A stretch of 64,000 nt of DNA from Alnus glutinosa (GCF_958979055.1 NC_084897.1:23401628-23465627), one strand, 5' to 3'; counted from the stretch's first letter, positions 1-13,022 are shown. Made by a program: numbers and translations. Notes: generated from the sequence alone by a model not told the origin.

Positions 1-2170
1 AAGAAAATGTCAAGCATTTGGTGTATACCATTCAATATAAAATGTTACATAGAAGCTCAAATACATGTGTTAGTTGAAGTCGATCTTTAAGGCTGCTTAA
101 TAAGATAAATTATTGATTTTTTTTTTTAAAAAAATAATATTATTCTTCACAACTATATTTATCATGGTCTTCTCATACCGGATCGATGATGTAACACATT
201 TTAAATTACTTCACATCAACCTAAATAAAATATGTGATACAAATAAATATAAAGTGTAGCAAAAACATACCGAATTGGTGATGTTGCATTTGATATTTAT
301 GATTTTCAGGAAAGAATGCTTTTATTTATTTTTTTTATTTATTTTTATGACATGGACAAAAAGGACAGAGGATAAGACGCTATACATATTTCTAGCCTCT
401 AGGGATGAAGTTCTGTAATCTTTAACAACATAGAAAAAAATGAGCTCCATTTGTTTGAGTGCGGAAAAAGTCTCTTTAATAATTAACAATTTATATAATT
501 AGGCCGAGGATTCTAATTTCGGAAACTATATATGCCATTTTTTTCTTTCCGAGAATCATTGCAATAATAATATATTAATTTTCCAATTAATACCCAATCA
601 CATCAAAAGGTGTTGCATTTCTCGTTTAATTATGATTCTTTCTTTAAAAGAATTTCAAGAAGATTATTTTATGTATAATTAATAAGGTCCCTGATCACTG
701 CTTTGCCAGGAAGTTATTTTGTGTTTATTAATACTATTATTAGATAGGCATTGACTTTGACACAGTCGAGAATATATAAGAAAATACTAGTGTACGTGTA
801 TATCATCACCAAACTTTCAGTTTAAGGGATGATTGGATTAGGGGCATAATCACGGGAATTCCATTAAACAAATCCTTCTTTTTAAGATAAACAATTAAGT
901 AAACTCCAAATCTCATCCACAACCACACAGAAGAGTGACATAAAACCAACTAAGTTAGTGGTGGTTCTCATGTCATCCGATCGATCCCCTGGCCCCCAGC
1001 CTTATCTCCCTCAATTTCCTGTACACAAAAAAATTGGCAGATATATATAGGTGTCGGTCTCGGATGGGTGACACGTGGATGGGTAAGAGTGATAGACATG
1101 CGGCCCCCACCAATGATTTGGCATGATGGGCATTCGATTCCGTGGGGATCTGATGATTGTGGAGCGTAGAAGTTGGCAATGATGGAGGAGGAGAATATGG
1201 GATAAGGTTTTGTGATGTTTCTTTCTTCCAGCCGACCACGTTGCTTTATTTGTGTGTTTAGTTAAAAAAAAAAAAAAAAAAAACTAATATTATTTAGATT
1301 TTAGAGGCTGCTTTTGCTTTTTTATTTTTATTTTTTTAATTTATTATGCGTCGGATTTTTCTTTAGTCCCCCTCTATACCAACCGTCATAATCAAGGAAA
1401 CCAATTAAGCCTTATTATAACCTCTTTTATGTCTACATTCTTCACAGCACTGTCATAATATCCCATGCTCCGATCCTCTAACATGGGTTGATTTATACCA
1501 CCCATCATACCTACGTACCTTAATTAGCTCCACATGCATCATGCCATTTCCACATAATGTGATTCGCCTGATTGGAGGCTCAGAAGACTCATATTTACTT
1601 TACTTGTTATATATATCATCCTTATTTTGTGTATTTTGAGAGCTATAAAAAAATAATAAATTTAATTATCTGATTTAATATTTTAACAATTTTTGAGTTG
1701 TTTTAATTGAAATAGGGAATAATTAAACTATAGAGTCAATGTTCGAGTCAAGATTTTGACTCTGATACCGTATTAAATTATCACTTATTTTAAAAATTAA
1801 AGTCAGTAAAATTATTATTTTTATTGTTATTTAAATTAATATTCTAACGTCGGTCATCTATGCCCACTGAGCTGAGCTCGAAATGAAATTATTCCTTGCT
1901 CCATTAGTAAGTCATTGATTCCAATAATTATTTTGATTTGTGCTTGTAAATGTCAAAAGGTTTAAAGCTGCATACTAGCCGGTAAATAAATTAAGTGTGT
2001 TTGTTTCGAATATTATTCTGAATAATATTCTACTTTTTTTAAAAATAAATTATATTTTATTCAACCTTTTCAAATTTTATTTTACAAAGTCAAATCTTAT
2101 AATTTGCACAGTGAATTCAAATAATATTTGGATTCAACACTCAAACGAACTAAGTACTTAAACTTTAGGG
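1..2170. other. Intergenic, AT-rich, no gene seen
   Basis: No reading frame here has exon-like composition or a recognisable domain. It contains homopolymer runs (A-run at about 1264-1283) and, at about 1655-1840, a decayed copy of a dispersed repeat described separately. The longest antisense frame (973-1239) matches no family I know and has no supporting splice structure. Confidence 0.6.

Positions 2171-2176
<6 letters not shown>

Positions 2177-2225
<49 letters not shown>
2177..2225. repeat. (TC)n microsatellite
   Basis: About 24 uninterrupted TC units, read directly. The Ser-Leu-rich frame running through it is an artefact of the repeat. Confidence 0.95.
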
Positions 2226-2228
<3 letters not shown>

Positions 2229-2256
2229 AATTTATGTGGCGGATAAAAAATCAAGG

Positions 2257-2446
2257 GTAATGCTAAAGACCATTTTTTATCTTCCCAAATTGATGTGGCT
2301 CTTAGAATCATCATTGGATTTTGGATGGATCACTTAAAATCATCATTGAATCTGTGATAGATCACTATTAGATTTTGAACTAATTATGACTTTAAAAGCC
2401 ACATCAACTTTGGAAGAATAAAAAGATGGTCTATAGCATATATTAC
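2257..2446. mobile_element. MITE, family with GTAATGCT ends, copy 1
   Basis: The left end starts gtaatgctaaagaccat. The right end, reverse complemented, reads gtaatatatgctatagacca. Both arms continue into a matching stretch containing gatgtggct followed by T/A-rich sequence. The element is about 190 bp, has no coding capacity and is shaped like a non-autonomous inverted-repeat transposon. Related copies lie near 22.4, 28.6 and 45.0 kb. Confidence 0.65.
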
Positions 2447-2559
2447 TCGAAACATATCTGACAGGAGGAGGGAGTAGATTTGCTCCCTCTTCCTCTTCAT
2501 TTCTCTTTCTATTCCCCGCTCCAACCCTCCCCCTCCCATGCATTTTGGTTTTTTCTTTT

Positions 2560-3043
2560 GTTTGTAGGTGTTCTCCAACCATATCAAAAATTTTGGCATC
2601 TCCGCTATGCATCTGTCAATCTACCTCTATGATGTGCCATTCATCTCCTCCATGGCCGCTGCTGCTATTTGCTGGCTGTGTTTTTGCTTTGAATAAAAGT
2701 TTTCTTCTTTTTAAATTTGCCCTTATGGACGATCTATGAAATAAAGGTTAATCTGATGTGAGGGGTTATCTCTCATGGCCTAAATAGTTCAGTGTGAGGG
2801 GTTATCTCTCATGGCTGGTTTAAATAAATTTTTCTAGGATATTTGGTTACCATTGTTTTATATCTAGTTTGTTCGGAGTAGATTTGATCGTTAACTATTT
2901 TTGTACATGGGTTAGCGGCCTATATGTAACCTCATAGCATGTGACTATAATTTTGTAGAACTTTATGCTTTGCGATAGAAGAGTATTATACTCGTAATGT
3001 TTGATTAGTGAAATACTTAGATATTTTGTTTTAAAAAAAAAAA
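2560..3043 (+). mobile_element. Non-LTR retroposon 3' end with A-tail
   Basis: This non-coding stretch ends in an A-run at about 3032-3043. Its central part (about 2640-2815) is recognisably the same sequence as the reverse complement of about 8300-8480. Shared pieces include the stretch around gtttttgctttga, a variant of aaaagttttcttct, and gggttatctctcatgg. A 26-bp segment around gtgaggggttatctctcatgg occurs twice in a row here. Two copies in opposite orientation, each with an A-tail, fit a LINE or LINE-driven 3' end. Confidence 0.55.
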
Positions 3044-3220
3044 AACATTTACCAAGGACATTCTAGTCTTTTTTCATCGATTGAGGTAATATATTGTGAT
3101 ATTAATTTTGTCCCTAATATGTCTATTCATGTAGATTTAATAGAGAGTATCCAATAGGAGCCCCATTTTTTATCCAAGTTCAAACATTTCATAGAGAGTA
3201 TCCACCACGAAATGGGGCAC

Positions 3221-3466
3221 TTTCGGTCGGTGGTTTTCCAAGCAATTCCACGTGCATGCAACTCAGCTGCTTATACTTTAGCAAATGATGCTCCTCAGAA
3301 TTTTATTGACTTATGTTGGCTCGAAGAAACTCTACGGAGTGTTAGTAACATTGTTATTAGGGAACAACCTTGTCCATAGATCCTATTGTGTTTTATAAGA
3401 TCAATTTTGATGTATTTTTCAATGATGCAATATATGATGATTTTCTTCTGTCAAAAAAAAAAAAAA
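3221..3466 (+). pseudogene. LINE remnant: end of RNase H domain plus poly(A)
   Basis: An open frame from 3221 to the TAG at 3377-3379 reads 52 residues, including ACNSAAYTLAND, CWLEE and RSVSNIVIREQ. This is the usual C-terminal end of the RNase H domain of plant L1-type LINEs (family knowledge). A short 3'UTR and an A-run at 3453-3466 follow. Upstream reverse-transcriptase sequence is absent, so this is a 5'-truncated insertion. The end motif closely matches the minus-strand remnant at 62.2-62.5 kb. Confidence 0.75.
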
Positions 3467-3469
3467 TTG

Positions 3470-5035
3470 ATTTAAATATGAAAAGAACACTTTATCCCTT
3501 TTAAACTTACAAACCCATATCAATAAGCCTTTAGCCTCAAATTAATGTTCTAGCGCTAATAACTTCTTGTAGAATGGGATTGCTTGACAATAATGATAGC
3601 AAGATCTAGAAAACCCTTAATTTCACAAGAAATGCAGTCTAGAAGAAATTTGAACTTCGGGCCTTATAACCCTTGTTAGGAGCGTAAAGTGTACTATATG
3701 GGTGAATAATATTCTTATTCCACATCCGCATTTTGTGGAGGCGAATTTTAGTAACGATCCCCTCTGCCCATCTAGGGCAGGCGGAATTTACTCAAAACCA
3801 CACATGCACGGACGGGCAATCGTAACTTCCACTGCCCACAACCCTTGCGGACAATCGGATAGCAAATGCGAAACAGTTTTTAACCCCCTACCAAAACGCT
3901 CCTATTAACCTCCGCTATACCTCATGATTATTTTTTGAATTTTTTAGCCAACAGTAAGACACACAAAAACATAAAATTTGAAAGGGGCAAGGCTGTCTTT
4001 GTGTCTGGGATGTGTACGCCCTCGTTCTCCCGAAGAGCTTAATTATAACACCTAAAGAAAAAGGCGAAATACAAATGGCCCCTACTTGAAAGAACAATCC
4101 ATAAAGTTAATTTGCCGAGAGATTTGAATTTAGAGAAGACAGAATCATTAGGGAATGGATAACATGATCCTAGTCAGAGTAAAACACACAATCTGGCCTG
4201 ATTTTTCATTGAGAGGATAGCATCAACAAACGCACCGACTTTTGTATAAAGCAAAAGGCTTTATTATAAGCTTGCCCCACTTGAACTCTCTTTTCCAAGA
4301 CTCGTTAAAGGAAGCTTTTTCATACACAACCATCATGCTTGCGTTTAAAAGTCGAGAAAGCAGAGACCCATGTCATCCCCCACTATGGTGACTGCCCTCC
4401 CAACACAGTGAGCAAGAGAGAGAGAGGGAGACACTTGGGTGGGGTTGTGACATGCCCTCAAATTGACCCGGTAGTTGGGGGGTTAGCAGCAAACACAGTC
4501 AAGGCTTTGCCGGCTAAAATGTGGCACAAAGTAATGGCAGCAGGGGCCCATGCACAGCATCAGATATAAAAATAGGCCGGGTTCCTGTTTTAATGGAGTA
4601 CATATAGGCCCTTTGCCAACCGGCCTTTCCTTCATATTTGCGGTGATTTATTTTATTTTATTTTTGGAGCGGTTGTAAGAAATGATTAATGTGATATAAA
4701 ATTAAAAGAATTTGTATGAAAAAGTAAAAAAAAAAAAAAAAAAATGTGTTGTAGAGAGTTTTTTTATTTGAATCGTATTAAAAAAAAAAAAAAAAAAATC
4801 GTTGATGTGATATAAAAAATAAAAAAAAATTAAAATATTTTGAAGTTGATAGAAAATAAGAGGAGGAGGTTGTCAAATGGGAGACTCATTGGTACATACG
4901 TACGTATAGGTTATTGTTGGCAAGAGTAATATCATTTTGCTCGGTCTCACCGTCTCATATGGTGTCTTTTCCGTTATTACTCTATAACTATCTCTTAATC
5001 TTTCAATCAGTTCAACTAATTTAAAAAATATATAT
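3470..5035. other. Intergenic, no gene supported
   Basis: The region includes a GC-richer island at about 4340-4575 ending in a TATA-like atataaaaatagg (4563-4575). No exon or long frame follows, so a promoter here is only a possibility. A-runs lie at about 4725-4744 and 4780-4798. The frame at 3702-3908 matches no family I recognise. Confidence 0.5.
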
Positions 5036-5039
5036 ATTT

Positions 5040-5065
5040 TTATTATTATTATTATTATTATTATT
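5040..5065. repeat. (TTA)n microsatellite
   Basis: Eight consecutive ATT/TTA units, read directly. Confidence 0.9.
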
Positions 5066-5069
5066 TTAT

Positions 5070-8000
5070 GTATGCACACCATCTACTATGGATTGCTAGA
5101 ATCAATTTTGCTGACAACTTTTTCGATTGTCTTATCCGCCTTTGAGAATCTCCTATGTACATAGTCATGGACTTGACTTACCATTGTAGATGAAACGTTC
5201 CACGAATACGAATACGAATTGAACTTATGCTTCGTGAAAGTTATCATTATTGTATACTTTAGAGCATAGTGGGGTCCGGATATCCGGAATGATATTTGAG
5301 CAAAATCTTTATCATTTAATTTGAATGGACACCTCTATGATAAGTCAATACTTGTATGATTTATTTTAATAAAAATATCTGAAAGAAAAGAATTCTGATT
5401 TCAATTTTCAATTTTAATTTTAGTTTCATAAAATATAAGGTGTAAACATTTTTTTGACGAAATTTATGGATGGAGTAGTTATTAAGTTTTGTCAATATAT
5501 ATGGGTTTGAAATGATTAAATTTAAGGTATTTTTTTTTTTTAAAAAAAAAATTATAACACAAATACTCTTGTTGCATGCATGTAAAAAAAAAAATTCAAA
5601 ACCCAAATATATAATTCGTTGTTAAATAAAATTCATACCTAATGATTCCTACTAACAATTAGTTGTTCTTCAAGTTTCTTGATTTACAAATCTAAATGCA
5701 ACCGTATTGATGATAACACAAATACCTTTTAGATTAGGTTATTCTTTAAATTTCTTTTTTTTTTTTTTTTTAATTTCCTTTCATTTTAGGTTAGGTGAGA
5801 TCTCACTCACGAGATTTGACTTGAGCAAAAGCTGAAAAGTCACAACAAAGAAGTGGCGATAATAATAGAGAGAATATGTGCCCTAGTATGGGCTAGATTC
5901 TTCCCTCTCGCGGGAGATAAGAGATATATGGAAGATGGCTTCCATCACCTCAGCCAGTCAGTTGCCATTAGGAGCTTCTTGGTACTTGCATGATAAAGCG
6001 GCTCATACGTACCCACTCTAGAACAAGAGGCATATTGATGACACAATATATATATACCAAGTACGATTTAGAGACTAGAAATTACTTGTGGAGGGATGGA
6101 AATGGTAGTAACTTTCCAGCTAAATGATAGCTTTGATCTTTACGAAATCTTTTCCATCTTATGAATGCTATATATGCTACATAATGCAATTCATCCAAGA
6201 AAATTCAAGGAAAAAATAGAAGGAAATGTTATTACATTGACTCTTAAAAGATTAATAAATTACATATGATAGTGACACATCATTAGAATGGATGAATAAT
6301 TTTTTTTTCTTATTTTTTTTTAAAAGTGTAACATTTCTTGTTGTTATATATATATATATATTGATGGCATGCCACGTGCTCTTTATCCAACCTGCATACT
6401 TGCCGTGTGTCCGCAAAAGAAGAAAATAATTGCTTCCTCTTCATGTGCATGTCGGGTATTCCTAACTCCATGCATGCATAAGCTTCTTATCCACAAGAAC
6501 ATGCAAGCATGCTTGTAGATAAATCAGGAGGGGCCACAAGGACACTGCGCAATTAGCCATGCAAATAGTCACTATGACAGTAACCTTGGCCTTCGCAGCT
6601 TGCTGACATGAACTCAAGGTCGACTGTCAATGACATTTTTTTTTGTCTTCTGTCTCCATACTGAAAATATAGGCACCAATATTTGCTGTCCTTTTAGGTT
6701 CAAAATTTGTTAACTGTCAATTCTCATCGATCTACTCTTCGGACCATTTAATAATTATCTTTATCGATCCTCCTGATCTAGCAACAAAGAAAAAACATAT
6801 GTAAAAAATATATAATTGCTTCTAATTAATTTGTAGTCTTTGGGAGCATTAGGGAGCCAGATGCATTTCTTTTTTGATCTCAAGTCAAGTTATATATGGC
6901 TTATAATTTTTTATACGACTTGCAAATAGAAATTAACGAATTAGGATTTAGAAGTCTGACTTGTTTAATTCAATTAGTCGGATTAGGGTTGACCTATATA
7001 TATAGTCTCATTCTCATACTTTGATACGACTCAAACCCGACACGAAATTTCGGATAAGAGTTGATAGGTCTGATCTGATTAATTAAATAGATCGAGTTAG
7101 AATTAACCTATCTAGCCTTATACTAATGTTTCAATATGACTTGAACCCGATACATGAACATGAACATGAACACGAACTATTACTCCTAATTCCAGTTCGC
7201 GATATTTGGATTTAGATGAGACCTTTCATTTAAAATAAACAGCCTAGATTAAGCTTCCTTTTCCCCAGTTGAATAGTAAAAGAAAAAAAAATGGGTTTTT
7301 TGGTTGTTGAACTACAAAAATGAGTGATTTAACTACTTGGAAATTGTCTCGCCACTTCAAACCACTATTTTAAGGTGGCTGAACCTCCTAAAGAGGTGAT
7401 TCATATCCGCGTACACCCAAAAAGTTACTTTCAATTATTTTTATTCTAATTTTTTATATTTACTATCTTGATCTGAATACTAAGCACATAATCCAAATCT
7501 GAGTTTACTTGATAAATTCTTGATTTTGTAGTAAAATTTTTGTTTGAAGAGGAGTAAAAAATTATTAATGTGATTTAAAGTAAAATAAAAAAATAAAGGT
7601 TTGAAATTTATTTTTAAGAAAAAGCAAAAACAAAAAAGTACATTTTTTAATTATTATTTTTTATTTAAATAGTAATAAAAAATAAATAACGTGATATAAA
7701 GAGTACTAGAAATACTTTTAGTTAACTTTTATTTAGAAAAATTAGAATAATTTGACAAACGGTGCAAAGTTGTCGGCAGTTGAAACAAAAATAAACCAGT
7801 TCCGGTTGTCGGCATTGGCATATCTCATCCCCCACCAACCCCTGGTAAAACAATAGTTCGTTGGGAAGGAAATTCGTATTAACCCAATGTCAATCCCATT
7901 TCCAAGGCCGTAATAAATGGCTTGATTCTTGAACACTTGCTACCATGCCCGACCAGCTACTGTTTCCGATATTAATTAGCACTAGTGCAGCTAGTAGTGC

Positions 8001-8280
8001 TAACTGCTAGGTATTATTTTTATTTTTTTATTTTTATTTTTAACGAAATATCTAGTATTTCACAAAATATCAAATATTTCATGAATGTGTATAAAGTTCT
8101 TACATTACAAAACTTAAAACTCTGTAAAATCATAAAAGTTATAGATACAAACAAATTAAATTTGTATAATAAAATGTTATTTATGACTTTCATCCCTTGC
8201 TAACATATGTACAAAAATAGTTAAATATATAGTATATTTGCTTTGTTTTGAGCAGACTAGATGACAAAGGTAGCCAAATA
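5070..8280. other. Intergenic, AT-rich, decayed repeats only
   Basis: No supported gene. The part at about 7000-7200 resembles the hAT-like repeat seen intact at 20.4 kb (pieces such as gactcaaacccgacacgaa and gaacccgatacatgaac) but is heavily decayed. The part at about 7290-7440 carries the ggtggctgaacc type of motif also seen at 15.8 and 61.7 kb. The region 6360-6620 has moderate base composition; I checked it by eye for conserved microRNA sequences and found none. Confidence 0.5.
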
Positions 8281-8284
8281 TCCT

Positions 8285-8485
8285 ATAATTTTTTTTTTTT
8301 TTTAACCGGCCGTAAAAGATAACCCCCTATACCAAACTATACAGGTCGTGAGGAATAATCTCTCGCATCAGACTAATCTTTATCCCATAGATCATCTATG
8401 GGGGCAGATCTATAGAGAAGAAAACTCTTATCAAAGCAAAAACGCAACCAACAAACAACAATAACGACTATGGAGGAAATGAATG
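8285..8485 (-). mobile_element. Non-LTR retroposon 3' end (minus strand)
   Basis: The reverse complement starts tcctccatag, continues through gtttttgctttgataagagtt and a diverged gggttatctttta motif, and ends in an A-run (the T-run at 8289-8303 on the plus strand). It parallels the plus-strand copy at 2640-2830, so both derive from one retroposon family inserted in opposite directions. Confidence 0.55.
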
Positions 8486-8634
8486 TCACAACACAAAAGT
8501 AGATGGACTGAGCATATATAATGAAGATGCCAAATTCACTAAACTTTCCTGCTTTCTATTCCAAGATCATCTAGCAACTTATGATTGCAACATTTTGACA
8601 ACATATACCCAAGAAGTTTTGAATTTGATAACTG

Positions 8635-8960
8635 TTATTTATTTATTATAACAGTTAGTTAATTAAATATTTTACGTATTAAATTTCACTAGTTGAGAGA
8701 GAGTTGGTGAAATATAATTTTTGAACCAAATTTAATAATGAATATGAATAGTGTGATAATTGTTAATTTACCACTTACGTGGAGAGGCTCAAACTACCTT
8801 CTAATTGGTGAGGCCCAGCACGTGGTATATATTTGAAAATAGAGTGAATGACGGAGTCAAAGTTCGTAATTCAGGACTTTTGACTTTGATACCATATTAA
8901 ATCACCACTTATCCCAAAAACTTAAGCTGAAAAAAAGAAGAAGATAAATTTGATTACTTA
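8635..8960. repeat. Dispersed repeat with tRNA-iMet-like end
   Basis: The segment contains gactttgataccatattaaa followed by tcaccacttatcccaaaaac. Diverged versions occur at about 1655-1840, 11465-11635, 24700-24900 and 31165-31300. The phrase tttgactttgatacca resembles the 3' end of initiator tRNA-Met, which is also complementary to the primer-binding site of many plant LTR elements. A decayed LTR or TRIM edge is possible, but I see no paired LTRs. Confidence 0.4.
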
Positions 8961-8978
8961 ATCAATACTTTAACAAAC

Positions 8979-9199
8979 GGAATAAGATCCTCTCCATTTC
9001 AAATAAAATAAATACTATCTATTTTATGATTAGAATTTAAAGTTGATGCATCTAATGGTATACATAATTTCGCATTATTTAAATTTTTTTAAAAAACATA
9101 CTAACATTAACTATATATATTATTAAATACATCAACTTTAAATCTTACTTTTTAATTGAAAATAAATATTATTCATTTCATTTATAACGTCCTCTTTCT
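8979..9199. mobile_element. Inverted-repeat element (MITE)
   Basis: The left arm contains gatcctctccatttcaaata and, further in, atttaaagttgatgcatcta. The right arm, reverse complemented, contains gaggacgttataaatgaaat and atttaaagttgatgtattta. The arms are about 75 bp with a short loop between them, and there is no coding capacity. Partial relatives appear at about 31385-31500 and 45220-45380. Confidence 0.6.
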
Positions 9200-11100
9200 G
9201 AACAATAATGGTGTGGCTACCACCGCCTCCCTGCCGTTTTCTAACTAACTGCTATAAAGGCGACCATACAGTAGTTGATAATTGACATATTGCATGTGAG
9301 AAAATCCATCAATTATAGTAATCTTTCATCATTAGTTTCCGAGAAAATGGAATGATTATTAGTTTAAGTTCTAACTAGCCAACCAATAAAAATGAAGAGC
9401 AGCTAGCTAGCTAGCTAGCTAGTCACTAGACCAAATCGCGAAATCGATGCAGTTGATCGATGGAGTATCTCATGAATGATTGTGTTTGAAAATCTTGATC
9501 AAGGACAATTCCACTGTTTGTTGAATTAAAAGCCCCTAAACTGTAGGCATGAAGTTGAGCATAATCATCATAATTAACCATCAGATTTTCAATTGATTGG
9601 CAAGAAAAAGAATGATTATCAGTCAAACTGAATCATAACGATTTTGTTAGTTGGAAAGTATACCATTGGCTAAAAGTCCTCAACTCCTCCTCTTTATTGT
9701 TGACTCTTATACCTGGAATTGGTTAGGGTCTTTAATTAGGTTGTTGAAATTAAAATGAAAAAAAAAAAAAAGCTTGCGTTTTGATTTGTGCATTTAAAAA
9801 TATGAAATTAGATTGAATTTGAATCTCTAGCCATTAGCGGTTCAATTTGGACAACATTTATGAGATAGTCTACATAGAATTTTTCGAAAAAAGAAGGGTT
9901 AAATCCTCATTCTTACTTATTTATTTATTTATTTTTTTTAAATTATCAATTTATATTTTGAACTGTTCATTAATCACGCATTCGATATGACATATTGATC
10001 TTATATTAAAAGTTTAGCCAGGTAATTATTATAAATCTCAATCAAATTAGATAGCAGTCTAACCATCTACAGGCTCTTTTCATAGCTCGTCAAATGTTAA
10101 TAAAACAATCAAATTTTGATTTGTGTCTGTCATATCCTATTTCAATTGATGCGATATGTGACAAGTACAAATCAAAATTTTTGATTGTGGCACTTTCACA
10201 TGTGTGGCTAGCTGTGAGTGTTTGATAATTTTTATTTTTTTTTTAACAAAAACATCTACAAACAATTTTAAAACATAAAATACCTAAAAAAACATACTTT
10301 TACTGTACCTCATCAAAATATATGTTAGAATTTTTATAAAGAAGTGTTATACATCTTAATATATATATATATATATTTTTTTTTCTAATTTTGATTTTCA
10401 AATAATGTGTTACAATTTTATATAATCTATCATTTTGATAAATGTGTCATCATCTTATGGGATGATCACACATCGTTTGCGACCACTTTTGTGGATAAAA
10501 ATTTAGGAAATAGAACATTTTCATATTTGGTTGATATTATAATATTATCAATTTACGTGTTAATTGTATTCATATTTTTTATTCACTCTAAACCCTATAA
10601 ATATGGATTTTTGTATTATAAACAAACAAATTAATTAGCACAATATAGTCTTTAACGCCGAACCACTTGTAATTTATTGTGTTCTTTTCTCTTTCTTATT
10701 TCTGAATTTATTATTACATTTTAGATTTCTTCATAGTATCGAAGCTAGTTCTTTGTACAAAGATGGACATTTTTCCGCTCGATGTTGAACATGTGTTTGG
10801 TCAAAGTTGCTCACGTGAGGAGATGTGTTAAAGTGTCTCACATTGCCAAAAAATACATGACCTAGAAACTTTATAAGTCATGGACAACCTCATTTCTCAA
10901 AGAATCTTTTGAAAGTGTCAATGGATCCATTGACTTTTTACAATATATTTTTAATAAAAATTAAAAATGCTCTCCAAAAGACAATAACAAACTAGCTAAC
11001 TAGGGCTAAGATAATGCCTTCAAATTAATGGGATCCACGTTAAGTGTATGTATTTTGTGCTTGCTTTGGGATTAAGAATTCGGGTTTCATTTCCTTGTCC
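9200..11100. other. Intergenic, no gene supported
   Basis: Contains a (GCTA)n run at about 9402-9422, an A-run near 9758 and a TA-rich run near 10360-10375. The short frames at 9426-9626 (-) and 10407-10634 (+) have no recognisable family and low-complexity composition. Confidence 0.5.
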
Positions 11101-11108
11101 CACACTGT

Positions 11109-11223
11109 TATATATAGAGAGGCGGCCGGACCGGTTTGGAGCTGGTTCTTTGAATCTCACGACCTTAATTGAAAAAAGGCAATGGTCGGCACGCAAGAGC
11201 AGGAGAAGACAAATTCTGTCCGC
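11109..11223 (+). other. Orphan promoter and first-exon-like stretch
   Basis: A TATA-like tatatatagaga (11109-11120) is followed by about 60 bp of moderate composition. Then comes an ATG at 11182 with 14 codons (MVGTQEQEKTNSVR) ending exactly at a strong donor, cgc|gtaagt (11224). I found no downstream exon in frame within the next 5 kb. It could be the broken front of a gene, a gene fragment carried by a transposon, or chance. No family was recognised. Confidence 0.3.
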
Positions 11224-11443
11224 GTAAGTTTGGTCCCACGTTCAATCTAACACATAGAGATTAGAGGGTTGAAGAAATCTTTAAACTGTCTCGTGATATG
11301 GGATTAGATCAAATCCATTTGTTTTCTATTGTTTGCCATTAGCACCTGCTTTATGTTGTTTGTCCCATGCTTACGTATGGGTGATCTAATCTAATCATAT
11401 TCATAGTTGAAAAGTAAATATTTATAATTAAAAAGTAAATATA

Positions 11444-11472
11444 TAAAATAATAATAATAATAATAATAATAA
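11444..11472. repeat. (TAA)n microsatellite
   Basis: About nine consecutive TAA/AAT units, read directly. Confidence 0.9.
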
Positions 11473-11820
11473 ATTAAATTATTATTTATCCTAAAAGTTT
11501 AAGTTCATAAAAAATTATGAATTTAGTCATAAAATTAATATATTAACATTTTTCTTTGCGTGTGAACTCAAAATTAGTACTTTTGCTTTGATATTATTTT
11601 AAATCATCAAACCTACTATTTTAATTAAAATGAAATATAGACTATAAAATCCTAATACACGAGAGGATTATTTTTGTGTTGATTTAATTAAAGTTATTAT
11701 TCTTATAAGTATCAAGCATAATTATCATTATACCTATTATCTCTATCATGTAATATTTAGAATTGGAAGAAATTATTGATTTTACCAAGCAAAAGACCCG
11801 TCTTTTCTTTTCTTTTTTTC

Positions 11821-11821
<1 letters not shown>

Positions 11822-11869
<48 letters not shown>
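11822..11869. repeat. (TTA)n microsatellite
   Basis: About 16 consecutive ATT units. The antisense poly-Asn frame over it (11684-11893) is a product of the repeat. Confidence 0.95.
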
Positions 11870-11899
11870 GTATATTGCATCAAATTCCAACAATTACAT

Positions 11900-12330
11900 A
11901 TTTTGTTAAGGGTTGTTATTTGTATAGGGTTTAATTTGGTAGCTTTGGTCCAATTAGAGGCTTAGGCCCAAGTAGGGTTTCGGCCTAAGGAGGTTCTCTT
12001 GTATATATTAGGAGTAGTGTGGTAATACTTTTGAGGCTGAAAGATGCATGTGTTGAAACATGCCCATAATGCTTTGCATGTTTGTGTTAATCGAGAGTTT
12101 GTTTATTAGAATGTGCAAGCAACATTAAATGTATCAGAGTTTTGGGATTCTGAGAGTCTTAAGTGTACGTGTGAGTTGAGATCGAGAGTTTAGGTTTGAA
12201 TATGGTAAAAGATCTGGTTTTGGTTGTGAGAGTTTATGAGTGTTGTTTTTAAAATCCCTTCATAATTCATTCGTAATTATTAATAAGAGATAACATGTTG
12301 CTCTAATGATACAATCTTATATAATTAGGG
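11900..12330. other. Possible solo LTR fragment
   Basis: Starting near tgttaagggttgttattt, the sequence has features often seen in plant LTRs: a TATA-like tatatatta with a transcribed-looking stretch after it, and no coding capacity. No second LTR or target duplication was found, so this is a weak call. Confidence 0.25.
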
Positions 12331-12362
12331 CTTTCGTTAATTCAAGCTTAATTTAGAACTTG

Positions 12363-13022
12363 TTGAATTGCTGTTGTGGTTAGCCCATGTGCGCGCAACA
12401 GAACTATCTTCCCTTTTCAAGTGGCTAATCTACCAGTCTTGCAACATGGTTAAAACACCTTTTGTATCATTCACAAGCCTTCCTAATCTACTCCAATTTC
12501 CATCCTTTGTCTTTACAACATTCACAACCCGCAATGCATCTTCATCTAGCTAGTATGACTTTCTGCTGAATTTCGCTGTATACAATGCAACCAATGCTTC
12601 CACTGCTATTGGCTCCATTATTGAATGTTTGGTTGTACTCTTTGGTGCAAGTATATATCCCTTATGATCCTTCGCAATGATACTAATGCCTACATGCATC
12701 CAATAGACATTTAGTGCTAGCTCCCGGTGAAGACTCTTGAACAGTACCATTTGCACTATATTTTGAATGTCTTCGATCCGTTTTCTCACATTCCATTGAA
12801 TTTACTCTCGTAAATTCATTTGAGAGAAAATCTACAGCCTCTCAGATAACTTAGTTTGAATGAGTAAAATCTCCGGCCCCCATGTACTATATATTGTACG
12901 TGTTTCTTATAAACCAAAATTTTCTTACCATCACCGCCCCAAACATCCCGATCGAATGGAAGGACAACTCAATAGAACATGTTCAACTGTCTCAACTTCC
13001 AAACCACAATTAGGGTGATGAG
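12363..13022 (-). pseudogene. LINE remnant: zf-RVT and RNase H pieces
   Basis: Read on the minus strand, around 13022-12950 there is a zinc-binding reverse-transcriptase segment (HHPNCGLEVETVEHVLLSCP). After a decayed gap comes an RNase H part with IIAKDHKGYILA and PIAVEALVALYTAK (about 12550-12790). This continues as ALRVVNVVKTKDGNWSRLG and an ISHLKREDSSVARTWANH-like end (about 12540-12365). The order zf-RVT then RNase H is that of plant LINE ORF2. The frame is broken by stops and shifts, so it is dead. Confidence 0.75.

Noticed and set aside
3702..3908. 68-codon frame with GC-richer composition
   Set aside because: No recognised family, no promoter or splice context.
6360..6620. Possible microRNA precursor region
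   Set aside because: Checked by eye for common conserved plant microRNAs (for example miR156, 160, 164, 166, 167, 169, 319, 390, 398); none seen and no long stem.
11684..11893. Poly-Asn protein frame (minus)
   Set aside because: Direct product of the (TTA)n microsatellite.
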